DNA of 64,000 nucleotides from Candidatus Zixiibacteriota bacterium (GTDB taxonomy: Bacteria > Zixibacteria > MSB-5A5 > WJJR01): contig JBFMGX010000016.1 in NCBI GenBank assembly GCA_040752595.1, positions 36,463 through 100,462 of the forward strand, in the 5' to 3' direction. Positions 43,824-51,958 of this stretch are shown here, piece after piece (the stretch's first letter is position 1; each line of letters begins with the position of its first letter). A program made the position numbers and the translations under genes. The notes below the pieces were generated by a model that saw only the letters and a list, made by a program, of their open reading frames with translations, had not been told where the DNA came from and did no database searches.

Positions 43824-44801
43824 CTACGGTCCATGATTTGCGATGTCCTCGCCGGCATTTGGGCGCTGAAACGGCGCATAGAGCACGTCTTCCCTCGCTT
43901 CCTGACGCTCCCAGTCGGCCCGTCGGGCGGCGCTCTGCCGCCTCTTCACCAGGTACAGAATCACAAACACGATCACCAAGCCGATCCAAAGCAGAACGGT
44001 GTCACCGAGGAAGGACGCCCAGTTGTACTTGCCGGACAGGAAGGTGTGGAACTCGCGCTGGTAGGCGGCGTAGTCGGCCCCGGTGGCCGCGAAGAACGCC
44101 TCGTCCCAGGTTCCCCCGGCGCGGATCCGTTGCGCGAACAACAGCAGGCCTTCCCACCCATACGAGTCCAGGAAGAGGTGCATCGCCAGGTACGATTCGG
44201 CATAGGCCAGTCGCGCGGAGGCATCACGAAATGAATTGACGCCGTCGATGTCTCGCAACGGGATCACATGCCCGGAGAACGCCGCGCGCGCGACGACCCA
44301 GTCATCGCCGAACTGCCACTGGTGCGCCGACTGCTGGGCGTACCCCTCCTGCATCCAACGCGGCACTTGACGAAGACCGACGAGGGCGTCGAGATGCAGG
44401 TGTGCCAACTCATGCCGAAGGATCGAAGCCAGATCGCGCCCGATCGGGTGATCGCGCGGCGAACGCACGGCGATCAGGTTCCGCTCGGCCACGGCGGCGG
44501 CCACGCCCCAGTCGGGAAAGCGCCCGCCGACCACGGAGTCGAACGACATCCCCCGCCCGACATAGATCACGCGCACCGTGTCGGTGAGCGCCACACCACT
44601 GGCCGCCGCCATCTCTGCGTGGGCCGCAGCGAGGATGGCGACGGTTTCACGCGAGAGTGCAAAGTCCGCTCCTTCGACGGCGAAGACCAATGCCGACCGG
44701 TGCGGCCATTCTTGTCCCTGGACCGTGCCGGCGACACCAAGTCCTTGGATCAGGATTCCGCCGACAATCCACAGCCAGCCAGAGACTCGGTGAGGGGTCA
44801 T
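43824..44801 (-). CDS. Membrane-anchored zinc metallopeptidase (gluzincin, MA-like)
   Basis: A 325-aa protein with signal peptide or N-terminal anchor (about 9-30). The zinc motif is H130-E131-L-A-H134 in ILRHELAHLHLD, and a third ligand E152 lies in PRWMQEGYAQQS. This is the arrangement of peptidase-MA-like gluzincins. A membrane helix near residues 268-288 (TVLLWIGLVIVFVILYLV) leaves a basic cytoplasmic tail. The catalytic domain should face the periplasm. Three bases separate it from asmA, so the two are probably coupled. Substrate unknown. Confidence 0.82.
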   Translation of the reverse strand: MTPHRVSGWLWIVGGILIQGLGVAGTVQGQEWPHRSALVFAVEGADFALSRETVAILAAAHAEMAAASGVALTDTVRVIYVGRGMSFDSVVGGRFPDWGVAAAVAERNLIAVRSPRDHPIGRDLASILRHELAHLHLDALVGLRQVPRWMQEGYAQQSAHQWQFGDDWVVARAAFSGHVIPLRDIDGVNSFRDASARLAYAESYLAMHLFLDSYGWEGLLLFAQRIRAGGTWDEAFFAATGADYAAYQREFHTFLSGKYNWASFLGDTVLLWIGLVIVFVILYLVKRRQSAARRADWERQEAREDVLYAPFQRPNAGEDIANHGP

Positions 44802-44804
44802 CGC

Positions 44805-47228
44805 TTACGGCTTGGGACCTTTCAGGAGATTCTTGAGGGCCTTGTCGATCCCCTTTCTGAGCGTGTCCGACGCGGCCTCACGGAGGTTCTTCAACACCGT
44901 CTGGCCTGTCTCCCGCAGATCGACGCGTACAATCGGCTCGGCAACGGTGCCGCCGAGATCGAACTTCACACCGGCTCCCGCGAGGGAACGCGGCATCCCT
45001 GCGGATTCGCACGGGGTGATCTTGACCTTGTAGTCGAGTGTGTGGTCGAAACCGAATGATCCTGTCGCGGAGTACTGCGCTTCATCGGTGGTGAACGTGA
45101 GCCGATCGGTGATGATCTGTCCCGAGGCGATCCGGAACGGCAGCCCCAAGTCGCGGATCGATCGCGGACGATCCAACCCTTTGATCCCGATCTGCTCGCC
45201 GATCTTGGCCAAGAGCGGCGCGGCCTCAAGACGCCCCGAACTCAGGTCGAGTGAACCGGCGGCTGTGAGAGCGGGCAAAATGTCGCGGGCATATCGCCCA
45301 TGACCGGAGAACTCGCCTTGGAAGGCCGCCTGTCCGAAGACGCCGCCGGCCCAACCGAAGTAACGCGCCAGCAGATCATTCGTTTCGATCGAATCGGCCC
45401 GCAGCGAAGTGCGAAAAACCGGATCGGGCCACGTCGAGATGTCCCACACTAAGGATCCCAACAAATGCCCTCCGAGAACCTCTCCGTCGATCGGATCCAG
45501 AATCAACACGTTGTTCTTCAGTTGGAGTTGAGAGCGAACCTGTGTCAGCGTCAGGCCGGAGTAGATGACCGTGTCGCTGGACACCTCCCCATTGGCGACG
45601 ACCGGAGGAACCGCCAGGGCAACGGCGACGGCACTGCCGACATCCGAGGGCGGCGGCTCTTCACCGATCATCTGGTCCAAATCGAGGCGGCCGCATGTGA
45701 TCGTCAATTCGGCGCGCGGCACATCGGGCGACTTGAATCGCGACAGCACACACGGGACCACATCGGCGATCTGCCCGGTCATCGCCCCATGGGAATCCCC
45801 GGCACGCCAGTCGCAACGCCGGATGGCGATGTCAGCCCCCGCCAGTTCGATGTCGAGGGCCGCCGCGACCGAGTCGACAGTCCACGCTGTGTCGGTGACC
45901 GCGAGCCGATCCGAAGTCAGGTGGCCTGTGAATTGAGCCGTCTGCCATGCCGCAAGGTCGGCAAACCCGGTGATGTCGGCCTTGATTCGGCCCGCCGTCG
46001 ACAGCCCGTGGGCACTTGGCATCAGGGCTTCCAGCCCCGAGACCGGCATGTCGGCCTCCAACCGTCCTGACAAAGTGCGCTGGCCCGTGAACACTTGGTC
46101 GACGGTCCCCGTGGTTGCGAAGGTGCCATCACCAAACCGACCGGCCGTGACGGCCCAGGAGATTGTCTGGCCGCCGCCGCGCAATTCGACTCGGGACGCA
46201 GTCATGGGAGGTGGATTCCCAGGAAGCGTCCATGCGAGATCTGATAGGTCGAGGACCATCCGCCATTCCGGCAGCCGTCCTTGCGGCAATGGCCAGACGA
46301 AGGTCGCCTCGGCGGATCCTTGCGCCGTAGCCTCCAATCCGGCCAGCAGCGGCATCGGACGCAAGCGCTGGATTTCCGGGAGTATGTCCTGAACTGGCGT
46401 CGGCAGCAGGCGTGCGTTTACTTCGATTTCCCGAAGTCCCGGATTGGAACGCATCGAGCCCTGTGCAAGAACGGTGACGCCCCACCATCGGAGCGCCAGG
46501 GAGTCGGCGCGCAGCGATCCCGAACGCCGATTCCACTCGCCCGACAGAAGACACCTGGGATCGCCGCTGGTGATCGACCAATGGCGGTCTTTCTGCACAA
46601 ACTCCAGCGAATCGAAACTCACCCCAATGGCGAAGGGCAACTCCTGCGACTCCACAGGCGGCGATAGACGCAGATCCACGTTCAAGCCACCCGCGTCGAG
46701 CCGTCGCGGCACACGGGCGTCACGGAGCGAGAATCGCCCTCCGGCAATGATGACGTGCTGAACGAAGAGCCGGGAGGCCGCGAGGCTGTCGGCCACTTGA
46801 GCGGGTTCGCCCGGCGTCGATGTTGATGTGGCTAACAGACCATCGAGGTTCGATCCCCCCATGGCGTCATACTCGATAGTGACCGCAGGATGCTCCATGC
46901 GCACGTGATCAACCTCGGCCCGTCCGACCAGAAGCGGCCAGAACCTCGCCTTGACGTCCAAGGCCTCCACGCTCAGAAACGGCTGTTGTGAGAATCCGGG
47001 CCGATTGCCGATCGTGATCCCGGTCAACCGCACACCGATCCCGCCCCAGAACGTGATCCCGGCGTCATCGATGCGCACGGGGCGATGGAGCATCGCCTCG
47101 ATGCGAGGCGACAACAGGGCCAGGATGCGCTGCTTGGTGAAGACGAACTTGGCGACGATGATCGCCAGCACCGCCAGAAATACCAGGACGCCGACAACGA
47201 GGATGAGGATGCGCAGCGAGCGTTTCAT
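44805..47228 (-). CDS. AsmA-family envelope protein
   Basis: An 807-aa protein: one N-terminal helix (LRILILVVGVLVFLAVLAII), then a long beta-rich periplasmic region starting RIEAMLHRPVRIDDAGITFW, typical of AsmA/TamB-like proteins that bridge the envelope to move phospholipids. The C-terminal AsmA-like block (SLDLSSGRLEAAPLLAKIGEQ to the FDLGGTVAEPIVRVDL segment) is clear. The start has only AGAG upstream. It leads a unit with the gluzincin and lpxL. Confidence 0.87.
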   Translation of the reverse strand: MKRSLRILILVVGVLVFLAVLAIIVAKFVFTKQRILALLSPRIEAMLHRPVRIDDAGITFWGGIGVRLTGITIGNRPGFSQQPFLSVEALDVKARFWPLLVGRAEVDHVRMEHPAVTIEYDAMGGSNLDGLLATSTSTPGEPAQVADSLAASRLFVQHVIIAGGRFSLRDARVPRRLDAGGLNVDLRLSPPVESQELPFAIGVSFDSLEFVQKDRHWSITSGDPRCLLSGEWNRRSGSLRADSLALRWWGVTVLAQGSMRSNPGLREIEVNARLLPTPVQDILPEIQRLRPMPLLAGLEATAQGSAEATFVWPLPQGRLPEWRMVLDLSDLAWTLPGNPPPMTASRVELRGGGQTISWAVTAGRFGDGTFATTGTVDQVFTGQRTLSGRLEADMPVSGLEALMPSAHGLSTAGRIKADITGFADLAAWQTAQFTGHLTSDRLAVTDTAWTVDSVAAALDIELAGADIAIRRCDWRAGDSHGAMTGQIADVVPCVLSRFKSPDVPRAELTITCGRLDLDQMIGEEPPPSDVGSAVAVALAVPPVVANGEVSSDTVIYSGLTLTQVRSQLQLKNNVLILDPIDGEVLGGHLLGSLVWDISTWPDPVFRTSLRADSIETNDLLARYFGWAGGVFGQAAFQGEFSGHGRYARDILPALTAAGSLDLSSGRLEAAPLLAKIGEQIGIKGLDRPRSIRDLGLPFRIASGQIITDRLTFTTDEAQYSATGSFGFDHTLDYKVKITPCESAGMPRSLAGAGVKFDLGGTVAEPIVRVDLRETGQTVLKNLREAASDTLRKGIDKALKNLLKGPKP

Positions 47229-47260
47229 CTCTATCAGGCTGCTGAAAGACCAGCCGACGC

Positions 47261-47357
47261 TGTCATTCTGAACCCCGCCGTTCTTTGGCGGGGTGAAGAA
47301 TCTGCTGTTTCTTCATCGGGGAGGGAAAGCAGATGCTTCGCTTCGCTCAGCATGACA
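47261..47357. repeat. TGTCATTCTGAA dispersed repeat
   Basis: Outer ends TGTCATTCTGA and CAGCATGACA pair imperfectly. Inside, CCCCGCC/GGCGGGG form a 7-bp stem, with GAAGAATCTGCTG and AGCAGATGCTTCG pairing further out. It looks like a long imperfect hairpin in the asmA upstream region. One copy only here. Confidence 0.7.
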
Positions 47358-47422
47358 AGCCTGTTCCCCCGACATGGTAATGCACTTCTCAGCACTTTGC
47401 CATAGTGAGTGTCACAACGATA

Positions 47423-47471
47423 ACCTCTCCCTCCGGGAGAGGTCGCCCCCCCACGGCGGGCGGGTGAGGGA
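47423..47471. repeat. Dispersed repeat, fourth copy, with CGCCCCCCC stem
   Basis: ACCTCTCCCTCCGGGAGAGGT is a perfect 9-bp stem. TCGCCCCCCC and GGCGGGCG follow as the variable stem, then GGGTGAGGGA. Same order as at 29252-29304 and 38639-38691. Confidence 0.75.
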
Positions 47472-47485
47472 ACCACCTCGTCCGC

Positions 47486-48175
47486 TCAATACCCCAGTCG
47501 CTCGCCGATCTTCATGATGGTCACCTTGGCGCCGTGCCGGGACGCGCCATCGGCGAAGACCTGTGGATCGGCCTTGATCAGATCGAACGTGTCGTAGTGC
47601 ATCGGCACTACATGCCGGGGGCGCAACAACTCCACCGCCTTGATCGCATCGCTGACACCCATCGTGAAGTTGTCGCCGATCGGCAGAAGGGCCAGATCGA
47701 TCGGGTGCATCTCGCCGATCAACTTCATGTCGTAGAAGATCCCGGTGTCCCCGGCATGATACAGTGTCTTCCCCTCGGCGGTGATTAGGAACCCGCATGG
47801 ATTGCCGGTGTATTCCCAGCCATTGGGACCCGGCCCCGCGGCGGAACCGTGATGAGCGATCGTCAATTTGACCCGCCCGAAGTCGAAGTCATGGCCGCCG
47901 CCGATGTGCATCGGATGCACCTTGGCTCCTTTGTTCTCGCACCAGACCGCCAGTTCGTTCGGGGCGATGATCACCGCCCCGGATCTCTTGGCGATCTCCA
48001 AACCATCACCCAAGTGATCGCCATGACCGTGAGTCAGCAGGAGGTAATCGGGTTTGATCTTGTCGGTGCCCTGCGGCGCCTTGGGATTCCCCGTGAAAAA
48101 CGGATCAATGAGGAGCGTCTTCCCCCCCGCCACGACGAGGAAGCAGGAATGCGAGAGATACTGTACCGTCGGCAT
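47486..48175 (-). CDS. UPF0173 metal-dependent hydrolase (metallo-beta-lactamase fold)
   Basis: A 229-aa protein of the YtkL/UPF0173 group. It starts VQYLSHSCFLVVAGGKTLLIDPF. The metal-binding motif is H49-G-H51-G-D53-H54 (LLLTHGHGDHLGD). Later ligands lie in LTIAHHGSAAGPG, TLYHAGDTGIFYDM and RHVVPMHYDTF. The family has no settled substrate. GGAGGGAATC precedes the ATG at 48175. A TATATT box lies about 45 bases upstream without a good -35. Confidence 0.9.
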   Translation of the reverse strand: MPTVQYLSHSCFLVVAGGKTLLIDPFFTGNPKAPQGTDKIKPDYLLLTHGHGDHLGDGLEIAKRSGAVIIAPNELAVWCENKGAKVHPMHIGGGHDFDFGRVKLTIAHHGSAAGPGPNGWEYTGNPCGFLITAEGKTLYHAGDTGIFYDMKLIGEMHPIDLALLPIGDNFTMGVSDAIKAVELLRPRHVVPMHYDTFDLIKADPQVFADGASRHGAKVTIMKIGERLGY

Positions 48176-48330
48176 GATTCCCTCCGTGTCGCGTCGTACG
48201 CTGCGCGTACGGGGGGAATATACACGGGGCGCGGGGAAAAACCCACTGGTGGGAGACCGATCCTCGTGGCACCGGCCGTGGTGGTCATAGCCTGAGACTT
48301 GGAATGACCGCCGATGGCATGGGACGTCAC

Positions 48331-49047
48331 TCAGCCTCCCTCCCCGATCCCCATCTTGCTGAGAATCGGGCCGAAGCGGCGGCGCAGGTCGCTGCGGAGT
48401 TTCTTGCGGGCGCGGTGGAGGTACCAGCGGACCGTGGCTTGGGGCATCCCCATAATTTCGGCGATCTCGTCGATGTCCTTCCCCTCGAGGTCCTTGAGGA
48501 CAAAGGCGGTGTGCTGCTTCTCATTGAGCCGTTGCGCCGCCTGCAGGACAAATTCGCGCAGTTCCTTCAACTGAAAGGCCTGCTCCGGGGTTACCGAAGA
48601 GCTGCCCGGCTCGTTGACATCCTCCAGCTCCTCGAACTTGTGCTTCTTGAACTTGCGGATGTAGTCGATGGAGGCGTTGACGGCGATGCGATAGAGCCAA
48701 GTGGAGAAGCGCTTGGTCAGATCGAAGCGCTGGATGTTGTAGAAGGTCTTGACGAACACCATCTGCGAGATGTCTTTGGCGTCGTCATAGTCGCCGACCA
48801 TCTTGTAGGCGATTCCCGCCACTTGGGCGCGGTAGCGGTCGATCAGCATCTTGAAGAGGTGGGTCCTGCCCTGTTGGATCTGTCGAATGATCTCGCGAAC
48901 TTCTGTTTCGTCCTTGTCGGAGCCGAGATCTTTCCCGTCCAGCGACGGCTCGGCGATCGACTTCGGGCCCACCGCCGTGCCGGTCACTGCGTCCTTCCGC
49001 CGCACCCGTCTGCGTCTCGGCCGGTCGATGGTTCTACGTTTGGGCAT
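48331..49047 (-). CDS. ECF-type RNA polymerase sigma factor with basic N-terminal extension
   Basis: A 238-aa sigma-70 family protein. Region 2 spans about 75-140 (FKMLIDRYRAQVAGIAYKMV, then DISQMVFVKTFYNIQRFD and FSTWLYRIAVNASIDYIR). Region 4 is about 170-225 (LNEKQHTAFVLKDLEGKDID, then IMGMPQATVRWYLHRARKKL). The first 70 residues are unusual: an Arg-rich stretch (RRTIDRPRRRRVRRKD) and an acidic linker. ATG at 49047 has AAGGA five bases upstream. No anti-sigma gene is adjacent. Confidence 0.87.
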   Translation of the reverse strand: MPKRRTIDRPRRRRVRRKDAVTGTAVGPKSIAEPSLDGKDLGSDKDETEVREIIRQIQQGRTHLFKMLIDRYRAQVAGIAYKMVGDYDDAKDISQMVFVKTFYNIQRFDLTKRFSTWLYRIAVNASIDYIRKFKKHKFEELEDVNEPGSSSVTPEQAFQLKELREFVLQAAQRLNEKQHTAFVLKDLEGKDIDEIAEIMGMPQATVRWYLHRARKKLRSDLRRRFGPILSKMGIGEGG

Positions 49048-49256
49048 CCGTTCCTTCCGGGTCCCGACAAGAGGAATCACTGTCACTGGGCGCCCACGAC
49101 AGAAGCGATGGCGTCGACCGACCGGCATTGTGTCGTCGCGCTGCCGGCATGATCATGGGACGTGAACGCACCATCAGCACTGCTCTTTTCTGTTACCCGG
49201 CATCGCCACATCGGCCCATCGCAAACAGAACCACCTCGTGCACCCGATCAGTTTCC

Positions 49257-49307
49257 ACAAAAAGACACCGGCCGGCCATTCCTTGGGCGGAACGGGCCAT
49301 GCCGGTG
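49257..49307 (-). terminator. Rho-independent terminator of the M23 gene
   Basis: Read on the minus strand, a GC-rich stem (CACCGGC/GCCGGTG plus GGCC/GGCC with a bulge) is followed by TCTTTTTG, 24 bases after the M23 stop. This is a standard intrinsic terminator. Confidence 0.75.
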
Positions 49308-49330
49308 CAACAGTGCAAGCAGCCAGTACG

Positions 49331-50278
49331 CTAAGACTTCTTCTTTTCGCCTGAGGCCGACGACACATCGGCCTGCGGCGCCCGGTCATAGATGTACCCC
49401 ATCGGGTCCACCGGTCGGCCGTTCAGCACGACCTCATAGTGCACGTGGGGACCCGTCGAATAGCCGCTGCTGCCCACATAACCGATGATGTCGCCGCGGC
49501 GGACGACATCGTGCGGCTTGACGGCGAAGCGGCTGAGATGACCATAGCAGGTCTCGATCCCGTAGCCGTGGTTAATGGCGATGAAGTTGCCGTAGTGGGA
49601 CTGCCGTTCGCAGAGAATTACAGTCCCCGCTGCCGGCGCGAAGATCGGCGTCCCGATCGGGGCGGCCAGATCGAGCCCGGTATGCATGCGTATCTGGTTG
49701 GTGAACGGGTCGGCTTTGTAGCCGTACCCGCGTGCCAGACGACCGTTGATCGGGTAGATCGAGGGTGTGTGGTCGAGCTGGTTCTTGCGCCCCATGAGAC
49801 TACGCATGACCGACTCGTAGTTCTCACGTTCGAACTCGCTGCGCCGCAACAGACCGGCGACCTCGGTCTCGATCGCGTAGATCATCCGGTCGGTTTCGTT
49901 CTGCGGCGGTTCAGCAGGGGCGACCGAGCCCCCGGTCCCGAGAGCGCGGACTGTCGGATCGATTTCCGGAAACCCAAAGACAAGACGCACAGATTTCTCG
50001 GCATCCTCCAGGCGCTTGAGCTGTTGGCGCAGCACTGTGACGTCGGTACTGATGTCCACCAGCGCGGCCTTGAGCGCCGCGTTCTCTGCCGCCTGATCCT
50101 GATGCTGGTCCGCCTTGTTCAAGCCATAGGTGGCCAGCCCCATGGAAACAAAGAACCCGATGATGAGGAGCGTTGCGGCAGTCAATGCCGCACGCACTAT
50201 CCATTGTGGTAGGGAGTACTGCTTGACTCTACCAGTCGAAGGCGGGATCACCCAAACATTCAATCGTCGTCTCGACAT
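49331..50278 (-). CDS. M23 peptidoglycan endopeptidase with coiled coil
   Basis: A 315-aa protein. Basic N-terminus, one membrane helix (about 28-50), a coiled coil (about 55-100), and a LytM domain. The zinc ligands are H199 and D203 (RMHTGLDLAAPIG) and H280 of H278-V-H280 (GPHVHYEV), with H247 (YGHLSR) catalytic. All are present, so it should cut stem-peptide cross-links rather than be an EnvC-like degenerate activator. The C-terminus is Lys-rich (GEKKKS). ATG at 50278 has AAGGA six bases upstream; GTG at 50305 is possible. It has its own promoter and terminator. Confidence 0.9.
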   Translation of the reverse strand: MSRRRLNVWVIPPSTGRVKQYSLPQWIVRAALTAATLLIIGFFVSMGLATYGLNKADQHQDQAAENAALKAALVDISTDVTVLRQQLKRLEDAEKSVRLVFGFPEIDPTVRALGTGGSVAPAEPPQNETDRMIYAIETEVAGLLRRSEFERENYESVMRSLMGRKNQLDHTPSIYPINGRLARGYGYKADPFTNQIRMHTGLDLAAPIGTPIFAPAAGTVILCERQSHYGNFIAINHGYGIETCYGHLSRFAVKPHDVVRRGDIIGYVGSSGYSTGPHVHYEVVLNGRPVDPMGYIYDRAPQADVSSASGEKKKS

Positions 50279-50331
50279 TCCATATCCTTTCGTCCTCATC
50301 GGCACGGAATCCCTCCCCGCCGAGAACGGGC

Positions 50332-50362
50332 CATGTTATCCGTAACATGCCTGTAATGTCAA
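50332..50362 (-). promoter_or_regulatory. M23 promoter with palindromic operator-like site
   Basis: On the minus strand TTGACA (50362-50357), 18 bases, TAACAT (50338-50333). A perfect palindrome CATGTTA-TCCG-TAACATG (50332-50349) covers the -10 box and half the spacer. Such a site would let a dimeric regulator block polymerase. The regulator is unknown. Between the promoter and 50523 nothing else is recognised. Confidence 0.62.
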
Positions 50363-50523
50363 GAGAAACAACGGGTGCGGTCGGCTGAAATGTCTGTCCG
50401 GCCCGACACCCCCCCTCGTGTGGGCCTTCCTCGAGCTGTCAGGACCGCTGCTCCCCGTTAGGCCGCCTCCCTGTCGGCCGAGACCGTCCGCAATCCATTG
50501 TCGCCGAGCGAGATGCAGTCCAC

Positions 50524-50664
50524 CTACTTGATCAGGTGGTACTCATGCCTCAGGATTTTGTTGACCACCTTTATGAACTTCTCCGAGTTGAGGGTCTGGA
50601 GGCTGTACAGATGCCAGAAAGTCTTATGCGGCACCCTCACATCGGATTTCCGTTTCTTCGTCAC
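50524..50664 (-). CDS. Small basic hypothetical protein
   Basis: A 46-aa ORF starting with GTG, placed six bases after GGAGGG, a strong ribosome-binding site. The protein is rich in Lys, Arg and His (TKKRKSDVRVPHKTFWHLYS, later KFIKVVNKILRHEYHLIK) and more AT-rich in codon use than its neighbours. No family is recognised. It is alone in a gene-poor stretch. It may be a real small protein, an acquired fragment, or chance; the ribosome-binding site and amphipathic end favour a real gene. Confidence 0.45.
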   Translation of the reverse strand: MTKKRKSDVRVPHKTFWHLYSLQTLNSEKFIKVVNKILRHEYHLIK

Positions 50665-51371
50665 GCCGCCCTCCTCCCGTGTGCACCTCGAGGCAGAAGG
50701 CGGCTGGCCTTTCCCCAAGGTCTGCTATCGGCAATGAGCCGCAGATTTTAACTGCCGACTGCACTTCCGAGGTAGGCAACGATCTTGCCGTGACACGGCG
50801 TTGCTTGGCGAGATGACGTCAACGCGCAGTGTATCAATGAGTTGTGCGGTGGCCGGTCGAAGGATTGTGTGGCGACGACCAGACTACAAGATCACAGAAG
50901 AATCCTGAGGGGATAGGGTTGAGACCCCATTGATGGGGATTCGGACAATCTCACGTCACCTCCAGACATGGGCACCGACAGGATCGCCGACGGCTACCGC
51001 TCTGCAAGAGCTTGCAAACTCACAGACGGATCGACGCGGTATCTGCCTCCCTCTCGAATCAAACGGACAAGTGATGGGAACCCTTCGTCAGTACGGCCGG
51101 TCGTGCTTGGGCCAAGACGAACCGGCTTCGGTCGGTGCGGGGTGGATGCATCCGCCAACCCAAGACGCACCAGCACACCAAGATCAGGACTTGGCGATGT
51201 GCTGCCCCGGATCCTGATCTGAATCGCCGAACAAGGCAGTGACGGAAGGGCCTTTGATGTGGCCGGTATGTGAGGCAAGGGATTACATTGCCGAGCGACC
51301 CTCCGGGAGGCACGGATCGCCGCCGGAGAAACAAACAATTGGGAGTTCCGTACCGGAAGGTGTGTCGCACG
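50665..51371. other. Gene-poor spacer upstream of the ECF operon
   Basis: About 700 bases in which I find no supported gene. ORFs here are short or antisense and their proteins show no family features. One small hairpin, CCCCATTGATGGGG (near 50926-50939), is visible. No tRNA fold was found. A promoter for the downstream sigma operon must lie here but I cannot assign it. Confidence 0.5.
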
Positions 51372-51941
51372 GTGGCCGAATCGGACGAACGCCTGATCAG
51401 AGATGCCCTGGCGGGGGACCAGAGTGCGTACAGGGAGCTTCTGGCTCGCCACCGACAGTCGATCTACCACGTCATCTTCAAGATCGTGCGTAACCCGGAC
51501 GAGGCGGCCGACCTGGTTCAAGAGACATTCATGAAGGCCTTCGGGTCGCTGGCCTCGTACCGGTTCGAATACCGGTTCTCAACCTGGCTCTACAAGATCG
51601 CCGCCAACAGCGCCATCGATCATCTGCGCAAGAAGCGCATCGAGGCGTTGTCGTTGGACAAGCCGGTGCCGACCCACGACGGCGAGGTCGCCTTGGAGAT
51701 TCCCGACTGGTCCCACAGCCCGGAAGAAGATCTGTTTCGCAAGCGTCGGGCTGTCACGATCGGGGAGGCAATCGAGGCTCTACCCTCGAAGTACCGGGAA
51801 GTCATCATCTTGCGCCACCAGCAGGACAGGTCGTACGAGGAAATCGCGGTGCAGCTCAATATCCCGGTCGGCACGGTCAAGGCACGGATTTTCCGAGCGC
51901 GCGAGCTGCTGAAGAAGAAACTGAAGGGTCTGGTGTCATGA
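51372..51941 (+). CDS. ECF-type RNA polymerase sigma factor
   Basis: About 189 aa. Region 2: DQSAYRELLARHRQSIYHVI, DEAADLVQETFMKAFGSL, YRFSTWLYKIAANSAIDHLRK. Region 4: LPSKYREVIILRHQQDRSYE, then QLNIPVGTVKARIFRARELL. This is the RpoE-like SigW/SigE group. Start is uncertain: GTG at 51372 gives the family start (AESDERLIRDAL) with GGAAGG 11 bases upstream; GTG at 51360 and an upstream GTG at 51270 are open. It heads a three-gene plus-strand operon; no anti-sigma gene follows. Confidence 0.88.
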   Translation: MAESDERLIRDALAGDQSAYRELLARHRQSIYHVIFKIVRNPDEAADLVQETFMKAFGSLASYRFEYRFSTWLYKIAANSAIDHLRKKRIEALSLDKPVPTHDGEVALEIPDWSHSPEEDLFRKRRAVTIGEAIEALPSKYREVIILRHQQDRSYEEIAVQLNIPVGTVKARIFRARELLKKKLKGLVS

Positions 51942-51958
51942 TCCTGGGGAGGTAGCCC

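Noticed and set aside
29161-47471. CRISPR array from recurring hairpins
   Set aside because: Copies are many kilobases apart, differ in sequence and have no regular spacers or cas genes.
50900-50990. Possible tRNA near the GGGTTGAGACCCC segment
   Set aside because: The acceptor, D and T arms cannot be paired and no CCA-adjacent T-loop is present.
50994-51521. Minus-strand 175-aa frame opposite the ECF sigma gene
   Set aside because: It overlaps the well-supported sigma gene, has no family features, and its composition is that of an antisense shadow.
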